Virus record (IMG/VR): IMGVR_UViG_3300030109_004478
Location: 1-24,466 of that record
Direction: 5' to 3' (one strand)
Source: a virus
DNA: 24,466 bases
This document shows positions 12,383 through 20,428 of the stretch, in pieces. Position numbers and translations under genes: made by a program. Position 1 is the stretch's first letter. Each line of letters opens with the position of its first letter. The notes below the pieces were generated by a model. That model did no database searches, was not told where the DNA came from, and saw nothing but the letters and a program-made list of their open reading frames with translations.

Positions 12383-12409
12383 AGGGGTTGAATTTGTTGG
12401 AGCGTTAGA

Positions 12410-12784
12410 TCAGTCGTCTTTTTTTTCGATAGAGATTTTAAGTTCAGGTGCTTGGATATTGACGGTTTCAACGGACTCACCAATCACTTTGCCAATGGAG
12501 TCAAGAACCTGGCTAGCGGTTTGGAGCTGTCCTTTTTTAAGGGCTTGGTGAAAGAGTTTAGTACGCATGTGCTGAAGGCGTGCGAGCATATTTTCGCGGT
12601 CAGCTTGCCAGTCTTCATCAACGATCTTTTTAACTTCAGCCCAATCACGCCAAGCAGTTTGAACAGAGACCTGTTCTTTTTCAGCGTGATCGTAAACAAG
12701 CGCTGTAGAGGACAAGCCATCTAATTGGCGCTTATAGAGGCGTCGAACGCGCCCTACTTTGGATTCTGTCTGTTCTGGCTGCAT
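12410..12784 (-). CDS. terS: Probable terminase small subunit, 124 aa
   Basis: The N-terminal part (VGRVRRLYKRQLDGLSSTALV, then YDHAEKEQVSVQTAWRDW) fits a helix-turn-helix of the small-terminase type. The C-terminal part is a helical pair (NMLARLQHMRTKLFHQALKK and LQTASQVLDSIGKVIGES) of the sort that builds the terminase ring. AAGG nine bases before the ATG supports this start; a TTG three codons earlier is less likely. TerS binds the packaging site and feeds DNA to the large subunit. Here it is divergent from terL and has its own terminator, which is unusual. The family call rests on layout and on its position beside terL. Confidence 0.6.
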   Translation of the reverse strand: MQPEQTESKVGRVRRLYKRQLDGLSSTALVYDHAEKEQVSVQTAWRDWAEVKKIVDEDWQADRENMLARLQHMRTKLFHQALKKGQLQTASQVLDSIGKVIGESVETVNIQAPELKISIEKKDD

Positions 12785-12880
12785 CAAATTCAACCTTGAT
12801 TACTCGAATAATAACTTGCTGTGGAGCGTTGTGAACGGTTTAGGGGGTAGGGGGTTGAAAACCTGTGTAATGTAATAGGC

Positions 12881-14134
12881 ATGAGCATAAAAACAGAGCC
12901 TATTAACCTGAGATGGGCGCAGGGGCAGGTTTATTCAAGCGAAAACCGCTTCCGCGTATTGGTAGCAGGCCGCAGATTTGGCAAGTCGTACTTATCTTGC
13001 GTTGAATTGGTGCGTGGAGCGATTGAGAAGCCAGGGGAGACATTTTTTTATTGTGCTCCGACGTATCGAATGGCAAAAGACATAGCGTGGCGAGCATTAA
13101 AGAAGCTGGTTCCAAAGGTATGGATCAGGAGTAAGAACGAGACGGACTTACGAATCGAGCTAATCAACGGATCAACGATTGAATTAAAGGGAACAGAGAA
13201 CGCTATGGCGTTAAGGGGCCGGAGTTTAAGCGGTGTAGTGCTGGATGAAGCAGCATTTATGGATGCAGAGGTATGGTTTGAGGTTATACGACCTGCTTTA
13301 GCGGATAAGGAAGGCTGGGCATTATTTATTTCGACACCAGATGGGACGGCCAGCTGGTTTTATGACTTGTGGTGTTATGTACCAGAGGATGAGACGGGAG
13401 ATTGGCAGCGATGGTGTTATACGACGATTGAAGGCGGCAACGTTAGTAAGCATGAGGTCGAAGCAGCGCGTGCCCAACTTGACACTCGAACATTCCGGCA
13501 AGAATTTGAGGCCAGCTTTGAGAATCTGACTGGTTTAGTGGCGGTCAGTTTTTCAGACGACAATATTTCAACAGAAGCCCGCGACATCTCAATTCAACCA
13601 TTGCTATTGGGCGTTGACTTTAACGTTGATCCAATGAGCGGTATTTGCGCGGTAAAAGACGGCGAAACGCTTTATGTCTTTGATGAGATCATGTTGACAG
13701 GTGGAGCGACCACATGGGACTTTGCGGACGAGGTTACGCGAAGGTATGGAGTAGATCGCAGGGTTATTGCGTGTCCTGACCCTACAGGTGGAGCGCGAAA
13801 GACAAGTGGTGTTGGCGTAACGGACCATGCAATTTTGCGTCGTAGTGGATTTACGGTTCAGAGTCCGCGAGCACCATGGAAGATAAGGGACAAGATTACG
13901 GCAGTAAATACAGGATTAATGGATGCTGCTGGAGCACGAAGAGTCAAGATTCATCCAAGGTGTAAGGAGCTGATTAAATCGCTTCGGACATTGACGTATG
14001 CGCCGGGTACTGGGCTACCAAATAAGAATTTAGGAGTGGACCATGCGTTTGACGCATTTGGGTATTTGGTGCTGCAGCAATTTAACCTTGCAAAACCCGA
14101 AACATTAGGTACAACTTCCTATCGGCTTTACTAG
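12881..14134 (+). CDS. terL: Terminase large subunit, packaging ATPase and nuclease, 417 aa
   Basis: The ATPase domain shows Walker A AGRRFGKS at about 29-36, Walker B GVVLDEAAF at about 118-126 and the coupling motif STPDG at about 151. The RNase H-like nuclease domain has its acidic residues in GVDFNVD (about 246), CPDPTG (about 299) and GVDHAFDAF (about 387-391). All catalytic positions appear intact. Length is near the family's usual 400-550. It packages DNA into the prohead together with TerS and the portal. A G-rich tandem (TAGGGGG twice) lies about 30 bases upstream, and no strong Shine-Dalgarno is visible. It opens the plus-strand packaging and structural run. Confidence 0.93.
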   Translation: MSIKTEPINLRWAQGQVYSSENRFRVLVAGRRFGKSYLSCVELVRGAIEKPGETFFYCAPTYRMAKDIAWRALKKLVPKVWIRSKNETDLRIELINGSTIELKGTENAMALRGRSLSGVVLDEAAFMDAEVWFEVIRPALADKEGWALFISTPDGTASWFYDLWCYVPEDETGDWQRWCYTTIEGGNVSKHEVEAARAQLDTRTFRQEFEASFENLTGLVAVSFSDDNISTEARDISIQPLLLGVDFNVDPMSGICAVKDGETLYVFDEIMLTGGATTWDFADEVTRRYGVDRRVIACPDPTGGARKTSGVGVTDHAILRRSGFTVQSPRAPWKIRDKITAVNTGLMDAAGARRVKIHPRCKELIKSLRTLTYAPGTGLPNKNLGVDHAFDAFGYLVLQQFNLAKPETLGTTSYRLY

Positions 14135-14270
14135 AATGAGGCAGCAAACCTTGATAAGGGATGCGACAGAGTCTCTTGCAGCGGATCAGGAGTGAGGGAT
14201 GCGGGTGCGTGAGCCGGTTCTAGTCCGCAATCATTGGAGCGATTAGACTGTAGACACCTATTATTTTGAG

Positions 14271-14369
14271 ATGGCCGACAAAAAGAGCAATGGGATGAAG
14301 CGATGCGAGGGCTATATGAAGGCTGTGAGAAAGAGCAAGAAGAAACAGGCTAGTAAGAAGAAAAAGTAG
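14271..14369 (+). CDS. Lys-rich mini-protein, 32 aa
   Basis: MADKKSNGMKRCEGYMKAVR is followed by a tail of Lys, Ser, Gln and Ala. More than a third of the residues are Lys or Arg. The gene starts 20 bases after a TTAGACTG element. Small basic proteins between terminase and portal could bind DNA in the capsid or neutralise its charge, which is a guess from composition and place. Confidence 0.55.
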   Translation: MADKKSNGMKRCEGYMKAVRKSKKKQASKKKK

Positions 14370-14403
14370 GAGTTAGACTGGGGTCATCGTTGCGCTTTGC
14401 GTC

Positions 14404-14493
14404 ATGCCCAAAGGCCCTGGAACGTACGGTACGCAAAAAGGCCGTCCACCTAAGAAGAAGAAGGGCATGAAGAAGGGCAGCAAAAAGATGTGA
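14404..14493 (+). CDS. Lys-rich mini-protein, 29 aa
   Basis: MPKGPGTYGTQKGRPPKKKK and then GMKKGSKKM. The PKGPGTYGTQKGRPP start has the look of an AT-hook-like or conserved phage mini-protein. It follows the second TTAGACTG element and precedes the third. It is short, but the repeated upstream element and conserved-looking sequence support it. Confidence 0.55.
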   Translation: MPKGPGTYGTQKGRPPKKKKGMKKGSKKM

Positions 14494-14524
14494 GAATTAG
14501 ACTGTACCCAACGCATTTTTGATT

Positions 14525-14704
14525 ATGGCACCTAAAAAACGCGGACTTTACGCAAACATTGCGGCAAAGAAGAAGCGCATCAAGGCGGGTTCAGGCGAAA
14601 AGATGCGTAAAGCAGGAGATCCTGGCGCACCAACCGCCAAAAACTTCAAAGATGCTGCCAAAACAGCGAAAAAACGTAAACCAAAGGGTAAAGGTAAAAA
14701 ATAA
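14525..14704 (+). CDS. Small basic phage protein, 59 aa
   Basis: The ATG of MAPKKRGLYANIAAKKKRIK is chosen over an upstream TTG because the TTAGACTG spacing then matches the other two mini-genes. The segment KRIKAGSGEKMRKAGDPGAP followed by TAKNFKDAAKTAKK reads like a known kind of basic phage protein found near portal genes. Its stop overlaps the next start (TAATG). A DNA-binding or virion-internal role is likely but not shown. Confidence 0.7.
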   Translation: MAPKKRGLYANIAAKKKRIKAGSGEKMRKAGDPGAPTAKNFKDAAKTAKKRKPKGKGKK

Positions 14705-14988
14705 TGGCCAAAATCAAACGAGGCGGGCACGTTTTCGACGGTTACAACAAACCAATTCGTACTGCTGGTCATTCCAGTGGTAAATCTCATGCTGTTGTGA
14801 TCAAAGAGAACGGCAAAGATCGTTTAATACGTTTTGGTCAACAGGGAGCAAGTACAGCGGGTAAACCAAAGGCAGGTGAAAGCCAAGCGATGAAGGATAA
14901 GCGAGCTGCTTTCAAGAAGCGGCACGCAAAAAACATTGCTAAGGGCAAAACCAGTGCCGCATATTGGGCTAACAAAGTAAAGTGGTGA
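14704..14988 (+). CDS. Basic phage protein, 94 aa, upstream of the portal gene
   Basis: It begins MAKIKRGGHVFDGYNKPIRT, has a beta-type core (SHAVVIKENGKDRLIRFGQQG) and ends in the conserved-looking KKRHAKNIAKGKTSAAYWA NKVKW region. Proteins with this ending are common beside phage structural genes, though their role is not known to me. The start overlaps the previous stop and the portal start follows directly, so the four basic genes and the portal are probably co-expressed. Confidence 0.7.
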   Translation: MAKIKRGGHVFDGYNKPIRTAGHSSGKSHAVVIKENGKDRLIRFGQQGASTAGKPKAGESQAMKDKRAAFKKRHAKNIAKGKTSAAYWANKVKW

Positions 14989-14989
14989 C

Positions 14990-16441
14990 ATGACTTACTC
15001 CGTTCCAGGGCTCGTTCGGACCCATTTGGTCAGTAGCTCCTATATGGGGAGTGTTGACAGTCCATTTGTCCGTACACGGGCAGTAATCGACCAGATGAAA
15101 GGCTGGGAGATTATGAAAGCAGTGGTATCTGGAACGGAATACCTTCGAGAGAACAGCGAGACTTTCTTGCCGCTGGAGCCACGTGAGGACTATTCAGCAT
15201 ATTTGGCGCGTGTAAACCGTGCTGTTTTTACGCCTTATACGCAGCGTTTAATCCGAGCAGCAGCAGGACTTATTCTTCGTAAACCAATCAGTGTTGTAGG
15301 TGATCCGTACTGGACCGAAATTTTTAACAAGGATGTTGACGGTTGCGGTTCTGATTTGGATGAGTACGCACGTCGATTAGTCACTTGTGCTTTGACCTAT
15401 GGCCATTCACATATTCTTGTTGATTTTCCCGCTCCATCAAATGCGAAAAGTTTGGCGGAAGAGCGTGCTCTTAATCGCAGACCATATTGGATTGAGGTTG
15501 ATCCAACCAATGTTTATGGCTGGCGTTTAGATCGGGAAGCAAATTATGGCAGTCTTACGCAAGTTCGTATTGGCGAAAAAGCCGTTGTAGCCGATGGAGA
15601 GTTCGGAGAAAAAGTTTATGACCAAGTCCGTGTCATTGAGTCAGGTCGTTATCGCGTCTTTAGACAAGAGCAAAAGGACCAAGAAATGGAAGGGCCATTC
15701 CCATATCCCGCTTCATTCGATCAATCCGACGCTACAGCGGAGTACGAGTTGGTTGAGTCGGGTGATTTTTCACTTGGGCAAATTCCGCTGGTAACGATTT
15801 ATGCCGATAAAAAGGACACAATGACCAGCCGCCCGCCGTTGCTGGACATAGCGCATTTAAATCTGGCGCACTTCCAACGACAAGCTGACCTTATACATAG
15901 CTTGCATATTGCCAGCCAACCAATGCTGGTATTAGAGGGCTGGGACGATCAGACGAAGGATATGGCGATTAGCGTGAATTATGCGATGGCAACTCAACCG
16001 GGCAATAAGGTTTATTACGTGGAGCCTGCATCAAGCGCATTTGAAGCGCAGACATCAGAAATCCAGGAGTTACAGCAGCAAATGGCGACGTTAGGCATCA
16101 GTACGTTGAGCCAACAGAAATTTGTTGCTGAATCTGCAGATGCCCGCAGGCTGGATCGTATTGATACGAACTCAATGTTGTCGATGGTATCGATGGATCT
16201 GGAGTCAGGTTTGCAGAAGTCTTACAACCTTGCTGCTAATTATTTGGGCATTGAACCGCCTGAGGTCAAGATTAGTCGTGACTTTGACTTGCAGCGTCTG
16301 ATCGGGCAGGACATTACTGCAATGGGTCAGCTATTTCAGGATCAAATCATTGATCGCGAAGAGTTCCGCGACATGCTGGTACAAGGCGAGATTTTGCCCA
16401 TGTCGGCAGAAGCAGAATCAAGCGGTACAGTAGAAGAGTAA
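14990..16441 (+). CDS. Portal protein, DUF4055-like, 483 aa
   Basis: The protein has the length and layout of a phage portal: an alpha-rich beginning (RAVIDQMKGWEIMKAVVSG, then LPLEPREDYSAYLARVNRAV), the crown-to-wing beginning RLIRAAAGLILRKP typical of DUF4055 portals, and a long helical stem and crown region after the AHLNLAHFQRQADLIHSLHI stretch. It should form the dodecameric ring through which terminase packages DNA. It sits at the expected place after terL. No truncation or odd feature is seen. Confidence 0.85.
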   Translation: MTYSVPGLVRTHLVSSSYMGSVDSPFVRTRAVIDQMKGWEIMKAVVSGTEYLRENSETFLPLEPREDYSAYLARVNRAVFTPYTQRLIRAAAGLILRKPISVVGDPYWTEIFNKDVDGCGSDLDEYARRLVTCALTYGHSHILVDFPAPSNAKSLAEERALNRRPYWIEVDPTNVYGWRLDREANYGSLTQVRIGEKAVVADGEFGEKVYDQVRVIESGRYRVFRQEQKDQEMEGPFPYPASFDQSDATAEYELVESGDFSLGQIPLVTIYADKKDTMTSRPPLLDIAHLNLAHFQRQADLIHSLHIASQPMLVLEGWDDQTKDMAISVNYAMATQPGNKVYYVEPASSAFEAQTSEIQELQQQMATLGISTLSQQKFVAESADARRLDRIDTNSMLSMVSMDLESGLQKSYNLAANYLGIEPPEVKISRDFDLQRLIGQDITAMGQLFQDQIIDREEFRDMLVQGEILPMSAEAESSGTVEE

Positions 16442-16455
16442 TAGCTTTTGTCCCC

Positions 16456-16575
16456 ATGGGAATGCGCTTCGAGGAGATCAATCCACCCAAAAAAGATGAA
16501 TGCCCAATGCCCGAACCTAAAAAGACAACTAAACAAGCAAAAAGTAGTAAGGTAGAAAAGTCAACTAACTCCTAA
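16456..16575 (+). CDS. Small Lys/Pro-rich protein, 39 aa
   Basis: MGMRFEEINPPKKDECPMPE leads into a Lys/Thr/Ser-rich tail. It lies between the portal and scaffold genes, starts 15 bases after the portal stop and ends two bases before the scaffold start. It looks disordered. Short genes like this between portal and scaffold are frequent in phages, but I cannot name a function. Confidence 0.55.
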   Translation: MGMRFEEINPPKKDECPMPEPKKTTKQAKSSKVEKSTNS

Positions 16576-16577
16576 TA

Positions 16578-17282
16578 ATGGAAGAACAAGTCATCCAGGA
16601 AACGCCAGTGGCGTCTTCTGAACAGCCAGTGGCTGCGACTGAAACTCCTGCTGTCGATGTTTCTGCTTACGAGCAGCAAATTCAAGCGCTCCAACAACGT
16701 GCCAATGAAGCCGAAGAAAGATTTCAAGGCATCAAAGGAAAACTAGACGACGTTTACAAAAAACAAGACGATCAACGTCGCAAAACGCTTGAGGATCAAG
16801 GGCAGTGGAAGGATCTCTGGGAAGAGGCCAACAAAACTGCTCAAACCAAAGACCAGCAGATAGCTGATTTGGAGCGTCAGTTAGGGGAGCTTCGGACTTC
16901 TAACGAAACAGCAGCCATGAAAAACGCTGCACTTTCAGCGATCAATCAAGCTGGAGCGATCAATTCAGATCAAATGCTGCAATTGATTCAAACCAACCTC
17001 AAGAAAGCTGAGGACGGCACTGTCAAAGTTTTAGATGGTGGCGTTGAGCAAGACATCAATGTTTATCTTGCCAAACTAAAAAACCCTGGTTCTACCTACG
17101 AGCATCATTTTAAGCCTAGTAGTCAGGCTGGAATGGGCGCTAAGCCAGTTACTGGAATTTCTGGGGCTGGAGGCGTCGCGAATCCTTGGTTAGAAGGTAG
17201 TATTAACTTAACCAAGCAAATGACCTTGGAAGCTACCGACCCTGATCTTGCAGCTGTGCTCAAGAGAGAGGCTGGTAAATAG
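16578..17282 (+). CDS. Probable capsid scaffolding protein, 234 aa
   Basis: An acidic, low-complexity N-terminus rich in Glu, Thr, Pro and Ala is followed by a long coiled coil (about residues 30-115, with QQIQALQQRANEAEERF and QIADLERQLGELRTS). The C-terminal part is Gly/Ala/Lys-rich. This layout and the place just before the coat gene are typical of scaffolds that shape the prohead and are then removed. No protease motif is seen in this protein. Confidence 0.75.
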   Translation: MEEQVIQETPVASSEQPVAATETPAVDVSAYEQQIQALQQRANEAEERFQGIKGKLDDVYKKQDDQRRKTLEDQGQWKDLWEEANKTAQTKDQQIADLERQLGELRTSNETAAMKNAALSAINQAGAINSDQMLQLIQTNLKKAEDGTVKVLDGGVEQDINVYLAKLKNPGSTYEHHFKPSSQAGMGAKPVTGISGAGGVANPWLEGSINLTKQMTLEATDPDLAAVLKREAGK

Positions 17283-17347
17283 TCCCCGTGGGACACCATC
17301 TCAAGTCCGTGACTTGAAAACCCGCAAACTTTATCCCTGAATAAGAA

Positions 17348-18427
17348 ATGGCCGCACCATTTCAGAATTATTCCGGCGGTGTCCTTCTGGCGGACATCGT
17401 AAAAAGGAATAATCTCAGCACCTATGTGTCTGAGGCAATCAAAGAGCGCAGTCTTTTCATTAAGTCTGGTGCTGTTGTTCGTAACGCTCTTCTCGATTCA
17501 AGAGAAGGCGGTACTCGCATTCAAGTTCCTGAGTTCAATCCTGTATCCCCAACAGAAGAAATTCTGGACGGTACAGCCACTTGGGGCACTAGCTCTGGTG
17601 GTTATCTGACTCCTCAGAAGATTGGTACTGGCACTCAGATTGCAACCATCTGCCATCGCGGTTTTGCGTATGCCGTAGATGACGTTGCAGTTTTGGCTGC
17701 TGGTGAAGATCCAATGCTTCACATCCGCAATCAGCTTGCCGATGCAATCAACAAGTTGAACAGCGCACGTCTGTTTTCTCAGCTTGCTGGTTTGTTTGGC
17801 ACTGCTTTGTCTGCCAATGCTTTGGACAAAGGCAAGGCTGCTGCATCTGGTGGTGCGGAAGCTAACTTCCTGACTGCTGCAACAGTTGCAGAAGCACGTT
17901 CCAAGCTGGGAGAGCGTGGCGAAGAATTGGACACTCTGATTGTTCATCCTTCTGTTGCTTACTACCTGTATCAGGTAGGAATGCTGACCTTCTCTACTTC
18001 AGCACTTGCGGCTTCTGGCGCAGTGACTTGGGGTGGTGGCGGCGTTGGCATTGGCGCTCGCGAAGTTGGCGAATTTGCTGGAATGCGCGTAGTTGTTGAT
18101 TCTGCAGTCAACACTGTTGCACCTGGCACTGGTGGCCATCAACGTGAGTTCTACTGCTATCTGGTTAAGTCCGGCACCATCCTTGAGGGTGTGCAGCAAG
18201 ACTTGCGGATTGAGGCAGACCGTAACGTGTTGTCGAAGCAGGACGTCCTGTCAGTTGACTACCACTCCACTTATCACGTGATGGGTACGAAGTGGTCTGA
18301 TGCTGGTGACAACCCAACCAATGCCAACTTGGCAACGGCTAACAAGTGGGCTGCCACTTATGACATTGATCTGATCCCTATGGTTCAGCTTACTGTCAAC
18401 TCTCCGCTGGATACCAGCACCATCTGA
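17348..18427 (+). CDS. Major capsid protein, 359 aa
   Basis: Length, position after the scaffold and an overall HK97-like pattern support this. Visible features include an N-terminal arm (MAAPFQNYSGGVLLADIVKR), GTRIQVPEFNP, an early beta-strand region, a helical segment (DPMLHIRNQLADAINKLNS) as in spine helices, and the P-domain-like LDTLIVHPSVAYYL. About 415 copies would form an ordinary T=7 head. No N-terminal protease domain is present. The gene has no Shine-Dalgarno site but is preceded by a small CAAGTC/GACTTG hairpin. Confidence 0.8.
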   Translation: MAAPFQNYSGGVLLADIVKRNNLSTYVSEAIKERSLFIKSGAVVRNALLDSREGGTRIQVPEFNPVSPTEEILDGTATWGTSSGGYLTPQKIGTGTQIATICHRGFAYAVDDVAVLAAGEDPMLHIRNQLADAINKLNSARLFSQLAGLFGTALSANALDKGKAAASGGAEANFLTAATVAEARSKLGERGEELDTLIVHPSVAYYLYQVGMLTFSTSALAASGAVTWGGGGVGIGAREVGEFAGMRVVVDSAVNTVAPGTGGHQREFYCYLVKSGTILEGVQQDLRIEADRNVLSKQDVLSVDYHSTYHVMGTKWSDAGDNPTNANLATANKWAATYDIDLIPMVQLTVNSPLDTSTI

Positions 18428-18444
18428 TCCCTGATCAGAGCAAA

Positions 18445-18477
18445 GGCCCTACCATTAGGTGGGGCCACCTTATTTTT
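18445..18477 (+). terminator. Terminator-like hairpin after the capsid gene
   Basis: GGCCCTACC and GGTGGGGCC pair over nine bases with one G-U pair around the loop ATTA, and TTATTTTT follows six bases later. It lies between the capsid gene and the next gene on the same strand. It probably lets the coat protein be made in excess of the neck proteins by partial termination. Confidence 0.7.
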
Positions 18478-18482
18478 GCGCT

Positions 18483-19013
18483 ATGGCTGCCACGATCAAC
18501 GCCACCCTCAAGAGTGCAACAGCCAACAGCTATGTAACGTTGGCTGAAGCCGACGCTTACTTTGAGACCGTTCCAAGCAGCACGCAATGGGACAACAAGC
18601 AAGATGACAACAAAAATCGTGCATTGATTTCAGCAACAGGCTGGATCGACACGTTGGTTTTTTATGGTGATCGTTGCGACTCAGGCCAAGCATTGAAATG
18701 GCCGCGCAATAATTATCATGTCGATCGGGTGGAACTTACGTGTTCTGCTATCCCAAACGCAATCAAAAAGGCTACATATTTACTAGCGTTTGAGCTAGCC
18801 AATGACACGGACGCGATTACAGGGACTACCGGCGATAAGGGGTTATACGAGCAAGTCGAGCTTGGAGACCTCAAAGTCAAATACAACACTGATAGTCAGG
18901 CTGTCGGAACTATTAATAACGTATTCGACGTTTATCCTTGGTTGCAGTCTTATCTTGGTGCTTATTGTTCTGGAGGTTCTGGCTCTTATCAAGTTCGTGT
19001 GGTGAGGGGTTGA
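18483..19013 (+). CDS. Head-tail adaptor, DnaT-like neck protein, 176 aa
   Basis: The ATG lies just after the terminator; a GTG eight codons upstream falls in the hairpin and is unlikely. ANSYVTLAEADAYFETVPSS, the later GWIDTLVFYGDRC and ALKWPRNNYH match the pattern of phage adaptor proteins related to the DnaT-like ssDNA-binding family, which dock under the portal. Its place between capsid and stopper genes supports this. Confidence 0.65.
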   Translation: MAATINATLKSATANSYVTLAEADAYFETVPSSTQWDNKQDDNKNRALISATGWIDTLVFYGDRCDSGQALKWPRNNYHVDRVELTCSAIPNAIKKATYLLAFELANDTDAITGTTGDKGLYEQVELGDLKVKYNTDSQAVGTINNVFDVYPWLQSYLGAYCSGGSGSYQVRVVRG

Positions 19014-19014
19014 T

Positions 19015-19392
19015 ATGTCACTTGTAGACGACACTTTCAAATCAATCCCCAAAGATCTGCTGGACGATTGGGGTCAAGACATCACGTTAGTTAAAACAAC
19101 AACACCACGCACTTACGATCCAGCAACAGGTGCTGTCACTGGAGCGGATACGTCTGTGGTGTTGAAGGGTTTGATTTCCAATATTTCATCAAGAGAGAAC
19201 GACGGACTTTATCAAACAACTGACATCAAAGTAATCATTGGTGGCGATGAGTTGGGTTCTTATTATCCAACTGAAGCTGATCGTATTCAGTATTCACAGG
19301 CTGGTGCGACTAGAGAAGCCAAGATTTTAAATGTGCTGAGCTTTAGGGGTGAGGATCCCTTGCTTCACACAATCATTGCGAGGCCGCAGTAA
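19015..19392 (+). CDS. Probable head-closure (stopper) protein, 125 aa
   Basis: It begins with a short helix (DDTFKSIPKDLLDDWGQDIT), followed by beta-rich sequence (SVVLKGLISNISSREND and TTDIKVIIGGDELG). A small beta-barrel protein between adaptor and tail-completion genes is typically the stopper. The gene starts two bases after the previous stop and overlaps the next start. Confidence 0.6.
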   Translation: MSLVDDTFKSIPKDLLDDWGQDITLVKTTTPRTYDPATGAVTGADTSVVLKGLISNISSRENDGLYQTTDIKVIIGGDELGSYYPTEADRIQYSQAGATREAKILNVLSFRGEDPLLHTIIARPQ

Positions 19393-19925
19393 TGTCTAGA
19401 AGACGTAGAGAAATAAGTCAGTTGCCCACTGACATTCGTGAGTTAATTAATGAAGTAACTCGCGTTGCTGCTGTCAATATTATGAATGACCTTGCTGAGG
19501 CTGGTCCTGAATGGACAGGAGAGTTTCAGGATAGTTGGGTTGCTATTCCAATAGGCACTGCAGCATCAGGCTCTACAGGCGGTGGCTACCCATATACTTT
19601 GAATGACGTTCCAAAGCTTTCTACATCAATCAAAGAAACGGCAAGGGTGAAAAAATTTGAGATTGTAAATACACAGCCTTATGCAGCGTATGCACTTGAT
19701 TTGGAGCAAGGTGTATTTAGAGGAGGTATAAGGGCCGAAAATCCTGCAGGAGATGTTGTTGCTACAGGTTCTCGCCCTGTTCCTGGTTTTCGTGGAGATT
19801 TTTCTGGAGACGGCGAAGCAAGAAGCACCGCACCATTGGACTGGTACACCAACTATATCGACGGCGGTGGAATGCAAAAAGCGTTAGAAGACGGCGTAAC
19901 CTTGGGTTTTAGGAGTAAGCGATGA
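19392..19925 (+). CDS. Neck or tail-completion protein, HK97 gp10-like, 177 aa
   Basis: The start of the protein (SRRRREISQLPTDIRELINE, VTRVAAVNIMNDL) with TGEFQDSWVAIPIG, the segment YAAYALDLEQG and a helical end resemble HK97 gp10-like proteins, which close the head-tail joint. A Gly/Ser-rich loop lies in the middle. It overlaps both neighbours (TAATG before, ATGA after), so the four neck genes are coupled. Confidence 0.6.
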   Translation: MSRRRREISQLPTDIRELINEVTRVAAVNIMNDLAEAGPEWTGEFQDSWVAIPIGTAASGSTGGGYPYTLNDVPKLSTSIKETARVKKFEIVNTQPYAAYALDLEQGVFRGGIRAENPAGDVVATGSRPVPGFRGDFSGDGEARSTAPLDWYTNYIDGGGMQKALEDGVTLGFRSKR

Positions 19926-20353
19926 GATACCAAGCTATTCGCGCAGCGATTGAGTCCCCAATCCAAACAGCCTTTGGAGCGCTAAGTCCAGCAGTACCTG
20001 TATTTTTTGATGGAATTACTGCTGCGCCTGCAAACGCAACTACTGAATATGTTCGAGTTAACATTAATTTTGGACTAACAACAGAAGTTACGTTGACAGA
20101 TAATCTTGATTTTGCACGTGGCAGTGTAGTTATTCGTGTGTATAGCGAAAAAGGCAAAGGGCCTGCTCGAAACCAAGTCTTATTGAATACTGCAGTAACA
20201 ACTTTGACAGGTTTGTCTGCCTCAACACGCGATGATGCAGGTATTTATGTAAGGCCTGGAGCGATCAACGGGCCAACATTTTCAGCTGAAGAGACAAGTC
20301 CCCACTTGGTTGGACGTGTTGACACCGGTTTTACAGCAGAGGATCAAGATTAG
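19922..20353 (+). CDS. Tail terminator protein, DUF4128-like, 143 aa
   Basis: It begins MRYQAIRAAIESPIQTAFGA, then has the repeated beta/alpha pattern of phage tail terminators (EYVRVNINFGLTTEVTL, ARGSVVIRVYSEKGKGPARN). The terminator caps the tail tube and joins it to the stopper. The ATG overlaps the stop of the previous gene. Its place directly before the major tail gene agrees with this role. Confidence 0.65.
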   Translation: MRYQAIRAAIESPIQTAFGALSPAVPVFFDGITAAPANATTEYVRVNINFGLTTEVTLTDNLDFARGSVVIRVYSEKGKGPARNQVLLNTAVTTLTGLSASTRDDAGIYVRPGAINGPTFSAEETSPHLVGRVDTGFTAEDQD

Positions 20354-20428
20354 ATGTTTTGTCGTCAACGCGCTAAGCTAGATCTGTCCGGGTTCCGCCC
20401 GTAAAGTCCACCATTCTCCGTTTTACGA

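Larger units (their letters stand above)
14243..14504 (+). repeat. TTAGACTG repeated three times before three Lys-rich mini-genes
   Basis: The octamer occurs at 14243, 14373 and 14497, and in each case the start codon of a small basic gene follows after 20, 23 and 20 bases. A GA pair lies just before each octamer. The TAGACT core resembles a -10 box, but no -35 partner is visible. The fixed spacing points to a promoter or translation element reused for each mini-gene. Confidence 0.65.

Noticed and set aside
14136-14195. 19-codon frame directly after the terL stop
   Set aside because: It is too short, has no TTAGACTG element or ribosome site and has no conserved look, so it was not listed as a gene.
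20354-20404. 16-codon frame before the major tail gene
   Set aside because: GAGG lies upstream, but the length gives no coding evidence; it is mentioned only under the tail gene.
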